From positions 806,001 to 870,000 of the forward strand of contig NZ_CP041387.1 in assembly GCF_007005445.1 (NCBI RefSeq): a DNA stretch of 64,000 bases, in the 5' to 3' direction. Position 1 is the first letter of the stretch. Each line of letters starts with the position of its first letter. The notes below the pieces were generated by a model. The model made no database searches, was not told the DNA's origin, and worked only from the letters and a program-made list of their open reading frames with translations. Origin of the DNA: Rhodopseudomonas palustris. GTDB lineage: Bacteria; Pseudomonadota; Alphaproteobacteria; Rhizobiales; Xanthobacteraceae. Positions 44,625 to 52,540 of the stretch are shown here, one piece after another. The position numbers were made by a program, and so were the translations under genes.

Positions 44625-44837
44625 GTCATTCCGGGGCGCTCGCGCAGCGAGCGAAGCCGGAATCTCAGCCGCGTCCGATCACCTATCCATCGTCAGTCCG
44701 GGATGCGCTGCGTAGCAGCGCAGGCCCGGAATCCCTAACCCCTGTGCTCGCGGATGAGCACGGCGGGTGACGCCGTGCGCCAGCAACAGATTCGGTGGTT
44801 ATAGATTCCGGGTTCGCGCTGCGCGCGCCCCGGAATG
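44625..44837. repeat. Composite repeat: two family A arms around a variant unit
   Basis: Outer arms GTCATTCCGGGGCGC (44625 on) and GCGCCCCGGAATGAC (to 44837) enclose a second unit at 44691-44733 (CGTCAGTCCGGGATGCGC...GCAGGCCCGGAATC) of related but different sequence. The spacing is twice that of other copies. It separates purL from the convergent acyltransferase gene. Confidence 0.75.
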
Positions 44838-44851
44838 ACGGAAGAGAGGCC

Positions 44852-46003
44852 TCACAACACCCTGTACGCGCTTGGGATCTTCCTCAGCAGATAGGTCGTC
44901 GCCCAGCTCAGCAGCAGGCCGAGGGTAAAGACGATGCCGGCTTTGACGATCGCCGGCAGGTCGTAGTCGTGCAGCCAGTATTGCAGCCACAGCATGTAGG
45001 CGTAGTGCACCAGGAAGATGCCGTAGGCGTCGTGCTGCAAGGGATCGAGCAGGCTCCAGCCGCCGCGGCGGAAGCGCAGGAACACGGCCAGGATCGCAAA
45101 GATGATCGCGGCGCTGAACGCGGTGAGCGCGATGCTGTAGCTCGCCTCGTACCACATCGGCAGATCGTCGGGATTGTCGAGGATGCCGCGCTTGATGCCG
45201 ATCAGGCCCCACATCCCGAGATACGGCACCAGCGCGACCAGCAGCCAGATCCACCATTGCTGCGCCAGCTTGCCGCCGGCGCCGAGCACGCTCTGCTCGG
45301 GATGGCAGGCGCCGATGCCGGCACCGATGAAGAAGTAGGCGGTGTACAGCAGCACCCGGCTGGCCTGCACCGCGAACGGACCCCATTCGAACCAATAGGT
45401 CGAGGTGTAGTACAGCCGCGACGGCACGTAGAGAATTGCTGTGACCACGAACACCGCGCCGATGAACAGTGCCGGCGATTTGTAGCCGAGCTTGGCCAGA
45501 TGATTGATCGGGTCGAGCGTGTGCCGCGAAATCCGGTACAGCGCGCCGCCGATCACGCTGAAGATGAACAGCACCCACAGAAACCACAACGGCCCGCTCG
45601 GCCACGGACCGACCGTGATCATGTTCTCGTAGAACTTGGCGAAGGTCTCGGTCGGGTCGGCGCGCAGCGCCAGTGCGTAGTAGGCGATCGGGATCACGGT
45701 GAAGGCTGCGATCACGAACGGAATGCCGAGCCGGATCAGCCGGTCGCGCGCCAGCGAACCGAATTTCGGCCGGTGGTCGAGGCTCGGCCACAAGAACAGC
45801 CCCGACAGCATGAAGAACATCGCCATGAAGAAACTGTCGGTGGCGAGCACCACGCAGTCGAAGCCGATCCAGGACGCGGGATCGGTATGACCGAAATAGG
45901 TGTAGGGGATCACCGAATGGTGGATCAGCACCAGGATGGTGAGGAAGGTGCGGGTCCGGTCGAGCGACAGGTCGCGCACATGCGAAGCTGCGTGCGCGGT
46001 CAT
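44852..46003 (-). CDS. Acyltransferase family 3 membrane protein
   Basis: 383 residues from ATG 46003; a GTG 30 bases upstream is possible, and neither has a strong ribosome site. About ten hydrophobic helices. The family signature RTFLTILVLIHHSVIPYTYF carries the conserved histidines and arginine of OafB/OpgC-type O-acyltransferases, and MLSGLFLW follows near residue 75. It probably moves acyl groups onto a surface sugar or osmoregulated glucan; target unknown. No glycan genes lie beside it. Confidence 0.82.
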   Translation of the reverse strand: MTAHAASHVRDLSLDRTRTFLTILVLIHHSVIPYTYFGHTDPASWIGFDCVVLATDSFFMAMFFMLSGLFLWPSLDHRPKFGSLARDRLIRLGIPFVIAAFTVIPIAYYALALRADPTETFAKFYENMITVGPWPSGPLWFLWVLFIFSVIGGALYRISRHTLDPINHLAKLGYKSPALFIGAVFVVTAILYVPSRLYYTSTYWFEWGPFAVQASRVLLYTAYFFIGAGIGACHPEQSVLGAGGKLAQQWWIWLLVALVPYLGMWGLIGIKRGILDNPDDLPMWYEASYSIALTAFSAAIIFAILAVFLRFRRGGWSLLDPLQHDAYGIFLVHYAYMLWLQYWLHDYDLPAIVKAGIVFTLGLLLSWATTYLLRKIPSAYRVL

Positions 46004-46107
46004 GCCGCCGGTGGTGGGATAGGTTACAGTCACGACAAGAGCCCCGCGCGATGCCGCCGGTGAATTACGATACTGCGCAATAGCTGAATCGCCTCTTCGG
46101 CGAATTG

Positions 46108-46470
46108 CTAGGGTTTGAATTCTTCGAATTGAACCTTTTGCGGATAAAACGCCAGATAGCCTGCGATCTCCGCCATCGCCGGAAACGGCTGCTCGTAGCT
46201 CCACACCGCGTTGGGCTGCGGCTCGCCGCCGGCAACGATGCTGAAATAACCGGCGTCGCCCTTGTACGGGCAATGGGTGACACGTGCCGTCCTTTCGAGC
46301 AGGCTCATATCCACGTCATCCCGTGGAATGTACTGCACCGGCGGATAGCTCGCCTCCTGCAACGTCAGCGCACGGCGGGTCTCGGCGATCACCCTGCCGT
46401 CCGCGCTGATCCGGACTCCGTTCGGATTTGCCGTGATCGTGATCGGATGATCGGGGCCGGGGAGCTTCAT
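46108..46470 (-). CDS. DUF427 protein
   Basis: 120 residues. It shows the family pattern TRRALTLQEASYPPVQYIPRDDVDM...THCPYKGDAGYFSI...AVWSYEQPFPAMAEIAGYLAFYP; the THCPYKGDA stretch is diagnostic. The function is not known. It faces bolA across 165 bp and precedes the acyltransferase gene on the same strand. Confidence 0.88.
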   Translation of the reverse strand: MKLPGPDHPITITANPNGVRISADGRVIAETRRALTLQEASYPPVQYIPRDDVDMSLLERTARVTHCPYKGDAGYFSIVAGGEPQPNAVWSYEQPFPAMAEIAGYLAFYPQKVQFEEFKP

Positions 46471-46635
46471 AGGCGGACCTCAGGGGCGTGAATTGGGCCT
46501 GCGTCACAGTCACCGTTGCCGAGATGTGTTCGGCGTGTGGCTTTGAAAGGCGCGCACTGCGATATAGGATGTCGGTTCAGGATTGCCACCGCGCGCCCCG
46601 CGCAGGCGGCCCGCGACGATCTGGAGGATGACCGA

Positions 46636-46869
46636 ATGCCGATGGATGCCCGCGACATCGAGGCCATGATCAAGGCCGCGATTCCCGACGCGGAGGTGAC
46701 GATTCGCGACCTCGCCGGCGACGGCGACCACTACGCCGCGACCGTGATTTCGGAGTCGTTCCGGGGCAAGTCGCGGGTCCAGCAGCACCAGATCGTCTAT
46801 CAGTCGCTGCAGGGGCAGATGGGCGGCGTGCTGCACGCGCTCGCGCTGCAGACCGGCGTGCCGGAATAG
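46636..46869 (+). CDS. bolA: BolA family protein
   Basis: 77 residues with GGAGG nine bases before the ATG. The class II KH-like fold includes GDGDHYAATVISESFRGKSRVQQHQIVYQSL with the conserved histidine used in iron-sulfur sharing. BolA proteins pair with CGFS glutaredoxins (Grx4, encoded at 50325) to handle 2Fe-2S clusters. In related genomes bolA and grxD are neighbours; here about 3.5 kb of other genes lies between. Confidence 0.9.
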   Translation: MPMDARDIEAMIKAAIPDAEVTIRDLAGDGDHYAATVISESFRGKSRVQQHQIVYQSLQGQMGGVLHALALQTGVPE

Positions 46870-47003
46870 TCTGCCGACATCTCCCCAACTTCGCCTTTGA
46901 ACGGAGGCAGGGCCTCGGTCGGTTGCCCGGCTGACATGGCCCCGGTGCGTCGACGTTAACGAAGGCTTTACAGCCGCGCGGCACCGTCTCGGTGGGTGGG
47001 CAC

Positions 47004-47735
47004 ATGTCGAACTGGCGGGAAGACAAGGCGAAGGCCAACGCTCTGGCGCTCGCGCGGCTGACCACGCGCCTGCCGGATGCGTTCCCGCAGGCCGTGCTGG
47101 TCCATGCCAAAGCCCGCGCCTATGTGCCTTCGACCCTGCGGGTCGCGGTCGATTCGTACTGGCGCGCCCATCCGCTGCGCGCCGAGCGGCTGGCGCGTGT
47201 GCTGGCTGCCCGCAGCGGTGCTCCCGAGGGCTGGCGATGGCAGATCGGCGACGACGCCGAAGCCGGCCTGCCGGTGACGTTTCGAATTCCGCCTGCGCCG
47301 TATCGGGAGACAGCGTACCAGCGCGGCCCCGGCTTCTGCTGCGTCTGCGGCCAGCCGGTTTATCGGCTCGGCTGGCACGCCGATCTATGGGACGCCGGCA
47401 TCAACACCAACGCCACCTGGCACAGCGCCTGCGTCACCGCCTGGCAGTTCTGGAATGCCCCGAGCGGCCAGACCAAGCTGCTGCGGCGCCTGCAGGGCCG
47501 CCGCTGCCGCGAGACCAACCGAAGGCTGCTGCGGAGTTCTGAAGTCGATCACCTCGTGCCGCTGTTTCAGGTCTGGCAACGGCACCGCGACCGCGCATGG
47601 CCGGAGCTGCTGGGCTATTGGGGGCTGCCGAACCTGCAGGTGATCAATCGCGAAGTCCACGTCGCCAAATGCGCCGCCGAAGCGCGCGGCCGGCGCGCGG
47701 CGCGGGTCGCCGCCGCAGAGGAAGCAGCGGCTTAG
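47004..47735 (+). CDS. HNH-like endonuclease domain protein
   Basis: 243 residues from ATG 47004; a GTG 12 bases earlier is possible. Residues 120-145 hold a CxxC knuckle (CCVCGQPVYRLGWHADLWDAG) and a second CV in ACVTAWQFW. SSEVDHLVPLFQVW...PNLQVINREVHVAKCAAEA near 180-225 is the HNH metal-finger core. The first 110 residues (KAKANALALARLTTRLPD...) are of unknown fold. No partner methylase, integrase or toxin-immunity gene is adjacent, so it could be a stand-alone DNase or a domesticated one. Confidence 0.75.
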   Translation: MSNWREDKAKANALALARLTTRLPDAFPQAVLVHAKARAYVPSTLRVAVDSYWRAHPLRAERLARVLAARSGAPEGWRWQIGDDAEAGLPVTFRIPPAPYRETAYQRGPGFCCVCGQPVYRLGWHADLWDAGINTNATWHSACVTAWQFWNAPSGQTKLLRRLQGRRCRETNRRLLRSSEVDHLVPLFQVWQRHRDRAWPELLGYWGLPNLQVINREVHVAKCAAEARGRRAARVAAAEEAAA

Positions 47736-47768
47736 TTCGGCGATGACAGGCGGGACGCGGCGGCTGTC

Positions 47769-48737
47769 TCAGTTCGCTTCGAGCGCGTGCACCGAGAACA
47801 TCGCGTCCGCATCGGTCCAGCACTGCGCCGGAGTCCAGCCGGCCTGCTGCGCCAGCGCGCCAAACCGCTCCAGGCTGTATTTGTAGCTGTTCTCGGTGTG
47901 GATGGTCTCGCCGGCGCGGAAGCCGATTCGCTCGCCGAACAGATTCACGGTCTGGTCGCGCAGGCTGACCAGATGCATCTCGATGCGGTGCTGATCGCGA
48001 TTGTAGATCGCCCGATGCGCGAACGCGGACAGATCGAAATTCGCGCCGAGTTCGCGGTTGATGCGGATCAGCAGGTTGAGGTTGAATTTGGCGGTCACGC
48101 CGGCGGCATCGTCATAGGCCGGCACCAGGACGCGTTCGTCCTTTTCCAGATCGACGCCGATGATCATCCGGGCGCCGCGGCCGAGAATGTCGCGGGCGCT
48201 CTCCAGGAAGCGCCGCGCCTCTTGCGGCTCAAAGTTGCCGATCGTCGAGCCGGGAAAGAACCCGACCTTCGGCAGGTCGCGGACCGCGGGCGGCAGCGCG
48301 AACGGCTTGGTGAAATCGGCGGCGAGCGGATGCACCGCGAGCTGCGGGAAATCGCGCTGCAGCGCTTCGGCCTGGGTGATGATGAAGTCGCCCGAGATAT
48401 CGACCGGCACATAGGCCGCGACCTGATGCGCGGCGAGGAGCAGGCGGATCTTGGTGGTGGCGCCGGCGCCGAACTCGACGATCGCCGCGTCCGGCGGAAT
48501 CAGGGACGCGATCTCGCCCGCGCGGCCCTGCAGAATGCCGAGCTCGGTACGGGTCGGATAGTATTCCGGCAGGCGGGTGATCTCGACGAACAGTTCGGAG
48601 CCCGTGTCGTCGTAGAAGTACTTCGGCGACAATTCCTTCTGCGGCCGCGTCAGCCCATCCAGTACATCGCGCGCAAACGCAGCCGTGTTGGAATCGAGCC
48701 GATGCGCTTGCGTCTGCACGGCGACGTGCACGTTCAT
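47769..48737 (-). CDS. egtD: L-histidine N-alpha-methyltransferase
   Basis: 322 residues, the EgtD length, with GGAGG before the ATG. YFYDDTGSELFVEITRLPEYYPTRTE (about 40-66) is the family signature, VEFGAGATTKIRLLL binds S-adenosylmethionine, and TENS near 285 matches the imidazole-binding Glu-x-Ser. It makes hercynine (trimethylhistidine), the first step to ergothioneine. It follows egtB on the same strand by 45 bp. Confidence 0.92.
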   Translation of the reverse strand: MNVHVAVQTQAHRLDSNTAAFARDVLDGLTRPQKELSPKYFYDDTGSELFVEITRLPEYYPTRTELGILQGRAGEIASLIPPDAAIVEFGAGATTKIRLLLAAHQVAAYVPVDISGDFIITQAEALQRDFPQLAVHPLAADFTKPFALPPAVRDLPKVGFFPGSTIGNFEPQEARRFLESARDILGRGARMIIGVDLEKDERVLVPAYDDAAGVTAKFNLNLLIRINRELGANFDLSAFAHRAIYNRDQHRIEMHLVSLRDQTVNLFGERIGFRAGETIHTENSYKYSLERFGALAQQAGWTPAQCWTDADAMFSVHALEAN

Positions 48738-48782
48738 GGGCGATCCTCCAGGCTGCGCGCGTGGCGCATTGAGATCTTCAAA

Positions 48783-50042
48783 TCAGGCGCCATAGTCGGC
48801 GAGCCGCAGGCCGGTGAACTGCCAGCGGTGATGCGGATAGAAGAAATTGCGATAACTGACGCGGCTGTGGCCTTCGGGCGTCGCGCAGGACGAGCCGCGC
48901 AGCACGAGCTGATTGACCATGAACTTGCCGTTGTATTCGCCGAGCGCGCCTTCGATCGCCTTGTAGCCCGGGTAGGGTGCATAGGCGCTGCGAGTCCATT
49001 GCCAGACGGTGCCGAACGCATCCGGAAGATGCCCGGCGCGCGCCGCGACTTCCCACTCCATCTCTGTCGGCAGATGCTTGCCGGCCCAGCGCGCGAAGGC
49101 GTCGGCCTCGTAGTAGCTGATGTGGCAGACCGGGGCGTCGGGATCGATGGCCTGCAGGCCGCCGAGCGTCATGATCTTCCATTCGCCGTCGACCTGCCGC
49201 CAGTGGCCGGGTGCTTCCCAGCCCTCGCGCTCGGCGCAGGCAAAACCGTCCATCAGCCACAGCGTGGCGGTGCGATAGCCACCGTCGGCCATGAACGCCA
49301 GCCACTCGGCATTGGTGACGAGGTGCCGCGCCAGTTTGACCGGCCCGACCAGCGCGCGGTGCACCGGCTTTTCGTTGTCGAAATGGAAGCTGTCGCCGGC
49401 ATGGCCGATCGGGTGGATACCCTCCGGCAACGCGACCCAATCGTCACCGTCGCGCGCGGTCGCCGGCAGTCGCCAGGCCGGATCGTAAGCCGGCGGGATC
49501 GGGTTCTGCGCAAAGGCATGGAGGATGTCGGTCAGCAGCAATTCCTGATGCTGCTGCTCGTGATTGAGCCCGACCTCGATCAGCGGCGCGATCTGTTCGA
49601 GTTTCGCAGCGTCGGCGGTCGCGAACCAGTTCAGCATCGCCTCATCGACGTGGCGGCGATAGGCCGCGACCTCGGCGACGCCGGGGCGGGTGAGGAGGCC
49701 GCGCGCCGCGCGGGTATGCCGGGGCCCGGCCGAGACGTAATAGGAGTTGAACAGGAAGGCGTAGTCGGGGTGGAACACCTGATAGCCCGGACAATGCGGG
49801 CCGAGCAGGAACTGCTCGAAGAACCAAGTGGTATGGGCGCGGTGCCATTTTGCCGGGCTGGCGTCCGGCATCGACTGCACCACCTGATCTTCCGGCGACA
49901 GCGGCGCCGCGCGCCGCTCGGTCTCGTCGCGCACGGTGCGATAGGCGGTGGATAGCCGGTCGGCCAGATCACGGGCGGAGACGGACGATGGGGAAGAATC
50001 GGCTGCCGAGCTTGCAGCGGAGGATGAAATCGTCACGAGCAT
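48783..50042 (-). CDS. egtB: Ergothioneine biosynthesis protein EgtB (hercynine sulfoxide-forming)
   Basis: About 420 residues. ATG 50042 sits directly on GGAG, while GTG 50036 has ideal spacing, so translation may begin at the GTG. A DinB-type N-terminal domain with the iron ligands WHRAHTTWFF and HEQQHQELL is joined to a formylglycine-generating-enzyme-like domain (WQWTRSAYAPYPGY, RGSSCATP, GLRLA). It joins hercynine with a thiol donor in an oxygen-dependent reaction. No egtA, egtC or egtE is nearby, so the thiol source and the C-S lyase must lie elsewhere. Confidence 0.9.
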   Translation of the reverse strand: MLVTISSSAASSAADSSPSSVSARDLADRLSTAYRTVRDETERRAAPLSPEDQVVQSMPDASPAKWHRAHTTWFFEQFLLGPHCPGYQVFHPDYAFLFNSYYVSAGPRHTRAARGLLTRPGVAEVAAYRRHVDEAMLNWFATADAAKLEQIAPLIEVGLNHEQQHQELLLTDILHAFAQNPIPPAYDPAWRLPATARDGDDWVALPEGIHPIGHAGDSFHFDNEKPVHRALVGPVKLARHLVTNAEWLAFMADGGYRTATLWLMDGFACAEREGWEAPGHWRQVDGEWKIMTLGGLQAIDPDAPVCHISYYEADAFARWAGKHLPTEMEWEVAARAGHLPDAFGTVWQWTRSAYAPYPGYKAIEGALGEYNGKFMVNQLVLRGSSCATPEGHSRVSYRNFFYPHHRWQFTGLRLADYGA

Positions 50043-50324
50043 CTCCGGTTTGGTGGAAAACGCTGCTGTTGGGAATGAGTTCCAGACGACACATAGGCTC
50101 TGGCAGGCCGGATGTAAGGTCGGCGGCGTACCGGCGAGGAAATAGCCGGCGTGGGACAGGCGGTCTTCGCCGGGCATCGACCGCTTGAAAAACGGTAGCG
50201 AAGTCAAGGCGACAGCCGGGCTCAATCGGTTTTGACTTGGGCTATTCGCCGGTTTCAGGATACATATATGACCGTTCGACCCGGCCGCTGGTGGTCAGCC
50301 GGCCGCGCCGCAAAAGGATTCGCC

Positions 50325-50651
50325 ATGAGCATCGAGCAATTCATCGACAACGAAGTGAAGGCCAACGACGTCGTCCTGTTCATGAAGGGCACGCCGCAGT
50401 TTCCGCAGTGTGGCTTCTCGGGTCAGGTGGTGCAGATCCTCGATCACATCGGCATTCCGTACAAGGGCCACAACGTGCTCGAAAACGCCGAGCTGCGCGA
50501 CGGCATCAAGCAGTACTCGAACTGGCCGACCATTCCGCAGCTTTACGTGAAGGGCGAGTTCGTCGGCGGCTGCGACATCGTGCGCGAGATGTTCCAGGCC
50601 GGCGAACTGCAGAAGCTGTTCACCGACAAGGGCATCAAGGCCGCCGCCTGA
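50325..50651 (+). CDS. grxD: Monothiol glutaredoxin (Grx4 type)
   Basis: 108 residues from ATG 50325 with AAAGGA upstream. The active site is Cys29-Gly-Phe-Ser32, and [20 protein letters not shown] forms the glutathione-binding region. It carries 2Fe-2S clusters with BolA. Its stop overlaps the start of the macrodomain gene. Confidence 0.95.
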   Translation: MSIEQFIDNEVKANDVVLFMKGTPQFPQCGFSGQVVQILDHIGIPYKGHNVLENAELRDGIKQYSNWPTIPQLYVKGEFVGGCDIVREMFQAGELQKLFTDKGIKAAA

Positions 50652-51190
50652 GCCCCTTCGTCCGCCAGATCGGCACGGCGACCTGTGAGGTCGTCGTCGC
50701 CGACATCACCACGCTCGCCGTCGACGCGATCGTCAACGCCGCCAACGCCTCCCTGCTCGGCGGCGGCGGTGTCGACGGTGCGATCCATCGCGCGGCCGGT
50801 CCCGAACTGCTCGCCGAATGTGAAACGCTCGGCGGCTGCGACACCGGCGATGCCAGGATCACCCGCGGTTACCGGTTGCCGGCGCGCCATGTGATCCACG
50901 TCGTCGGCCCGATCTGGCACGGCGGCCGCCATGGCGAGGACGCCGCGCTTGCCTCCTGCTACGCCCGCGCCCTGCAGCTCGCGAACGATCATGCGCTGAG
51001 CTCGATCGCGTTCTCGGCGATTTCCACCGGCGTTTACGGTTTCCCGCCCGAGCGCGCGGCGCCGATCGCTGTCCGGATCACCCTCGATGCGCTGCGCGCC
51101 ACCACTTCGGTCACGCGAGCGGTGTTCTGTTGCTTCTCGCCGGCGAGTGCCGAGTTGCATCGCGCGGCGCTTACGGATGCGGCCCCTTGA
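50648..51190 (+). CDS. Macrodomain protein (O-acetyl-ADP-ribose deacetylase type)
   Basis: About 180 residues. In frame there is no ATG, GTG or TTG before the domain begins, so the likely start is CTG 50648, overlapping the grxD stop as CTGA with AAGG about seven bases upstream. [29 protein letters not shown] is the macrodomain ADP-ribose-binding motif, and [14 protein letters not shown] the second loop. It likely removes or hydrolyses O-acetyl-ADP-ribose or protein ADP-ribose. Coupling to grxD is suggested by the overlap. Confidence 0.82.
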   Translation: MSPFVRQIGTATCEVVVADITTLAVDAIVNAANASLLGGGGVDGAIHRAAGPELLAECETLGGCDTGDARITRGYRLPARHVIHVVGPIWHGGRHGEDAALASCYARALQLANDHALSSIAFSAISTGVYGFPPERAAPIAVRITLDALRATTSVTRAVFCCFSPASAELHRAALTDAAP

Positions 51191-51249
51191 AACCGCTCCA
51201 CGCGCCGCTACCATCACATCCACGAAGAAGAACTCAGGAGGATACGAGA

Positions 51250-52530
51250 ATGCTGCGTCGCGCTGCGCGATGGTTGATGGCAGGAGCGCTGGCCGTAACG
51301 GCCGCGAGCCCGGCGATCGCCGAGACCACCTTCGACCTGCCGCCGAGCGTGCAGTTCTCCGACAAGAAGCTCGAACGGATCGACGAGTTCTTCAACAAGA
51401 TCATCGCCGAGGGCAAGATCCCCGGCGCGATCGTGTATATCGAGCGCCACGGCAAGCCGGTCTATCACAAGTACTTCGGTGTCCGCGACGTCGCCACCAA
51501 GCAGCCGATGACCGACGACACCATCTTCCGGCTGGCGTCGCTGACCAAGCCGTTCACGGCGTTCGCGGTGATGACGCTGGTCGACGACGGCAAGATCAAG
51601 CTCGACGATCCGGTGTCGAAATACATCCCGGCGTTCGCCGACACCAAGGTCGGTGTCGAGAAGAAGCGCGAGGACGGCGAGAAGTATCTCGATTTCGTCG
51701 CGCCGAAGCGTCCGGTCCTGATCAGCGATCTGTTGCTGCACACCTCCGGCATCACCTACGGCTTCTATGGCGACAGCCTGGTGCGCAAGACCATCGCGGC
51801 GGCCAAGATCTACGATAACGATCCGAGCAATGCCGAATTCGCCGAGCGGATCGCCAAGCTGCCGCTGCAGGAGCAGCCCGGCACGCTGTGGGACTACGGC
51901 AATTCCTACGAGGTGCTGGGCCGGGTGATCGAAGTCGCCTCCGGCAAGTCGTTCTACGAATACCAGAAGGAGCGGCTGTTCGATCCGCTCGGGATGAAGG
52001 ACACCCGCTATTATCTGACGACCGATGAACAGAAGGCGCGTATGGCGCAGCCGATGCCGAACGACGCCGATTTCCGGGTCGGGCGGCCGAGCCGGCCGGA
52101 CATCGTCAAGAAGTGGGAATCCGGCGGCGGTGGCCTGACCTCGACGCCGCCCGACGTGATCCGCTTCGTCCGCATGCTGCACAACAAGGGCGAACTCGAC
52201 GGCAAGCGTTATCTCAGCGAAGCCGTGTTCAAGGACATGACGACCGATCAGATCGGTCCGAACTCCGGGATCGAGCGCGACTACTTCTATTTCCCGGGTG
52301 ACGGCTTCGGCTACGGTTACGGCCTCGGCGTCCGCACCGACGCCGGCCACGCCAAGCCGCCGCCGCCCGGCTCGCTCGGCGAATTGAAGTGGGACGGCGC
52401 GTCGGGCTGCTACTTCGTGATCGATCCGAAGCTCGACATGTTCTTCGTGCTGATGGAGCAGACCCCTTCGCACCGCCAGCCGATCCAGCGCGAGCTGAAG
52501 AAGCTGGTGTACGAGGCGCTGGATAATTGA
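51250..52530 (+). CDS. Beta-lactamase-fold serine hydrolase
   Basis: 426 residues with AGGAGG before the ATG. The signal peptide ends SPAIAETTF, so it is periplasmic. The catalytic set is Ser97-Leu-Thr-Lys100 and Tyr216-Gly-Asn218 of class C-like (family S12) enzymes. The third motif (KTG) is not clear. Such proteins include esterases, D-peptidases and class C beta-lactamases; with no ampR or peptidoglycan genes around, an esterase or peptidase is more likely than a resistance enzyme. Confidence 0.88.
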   Translation: MLRRAARWLMAGALAVTAASPAIAETTFDLPPSVQFSDKKLERIDEFFNKIIAEGKIPGAIVYIERHGKPVYHKYFGVRDVATKQPMTDDTIFRLASLTKPFTAFAVMTLVDDGKIKLDDPVSKYIPAFADTKVGVEKKREDGEKYLDFVAPKRPVLISDLLLHTSGITYGFYGDSLVRKTIAAAKIYDNDPSNAEFAERIAKLPLQEQPGTLWDYGNSYEVLGRVIEVASGKSFYEYQKERLFDPLGMKDTRYYLTTDEQKARMAQPMPNDADFRVGRPSRPDIVKKWESGGGGLTSTPPDVIRFVRMLHNKGELDGKRYLSEAVFKDMTTDQIGPNSGIERDYFYFPGDGFGYGYGLGVRTDAGHAKPPPPGSLGELKWDGASGCYFVIDPKLDMFFVLMEQTPSHRQPIQRELKKLVYEALDN

Positions 52531-52540
52531 TGATGCGACG

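Noticed and set aside
50232..50270. TTGACT with TATATG before grxD as a promoter
   Set aside because: The spacing is far beyond 17 bases; no other pair fits better. It remains only an AT-rich spot.
51250..52530. An antibiotic-resistance beta-lactamase
   Set aside because: Only the SxxK and YxN motifs are clear, the third motif is not, and no ampR-like gene adjoins. Esterase or peptidase is likelier.
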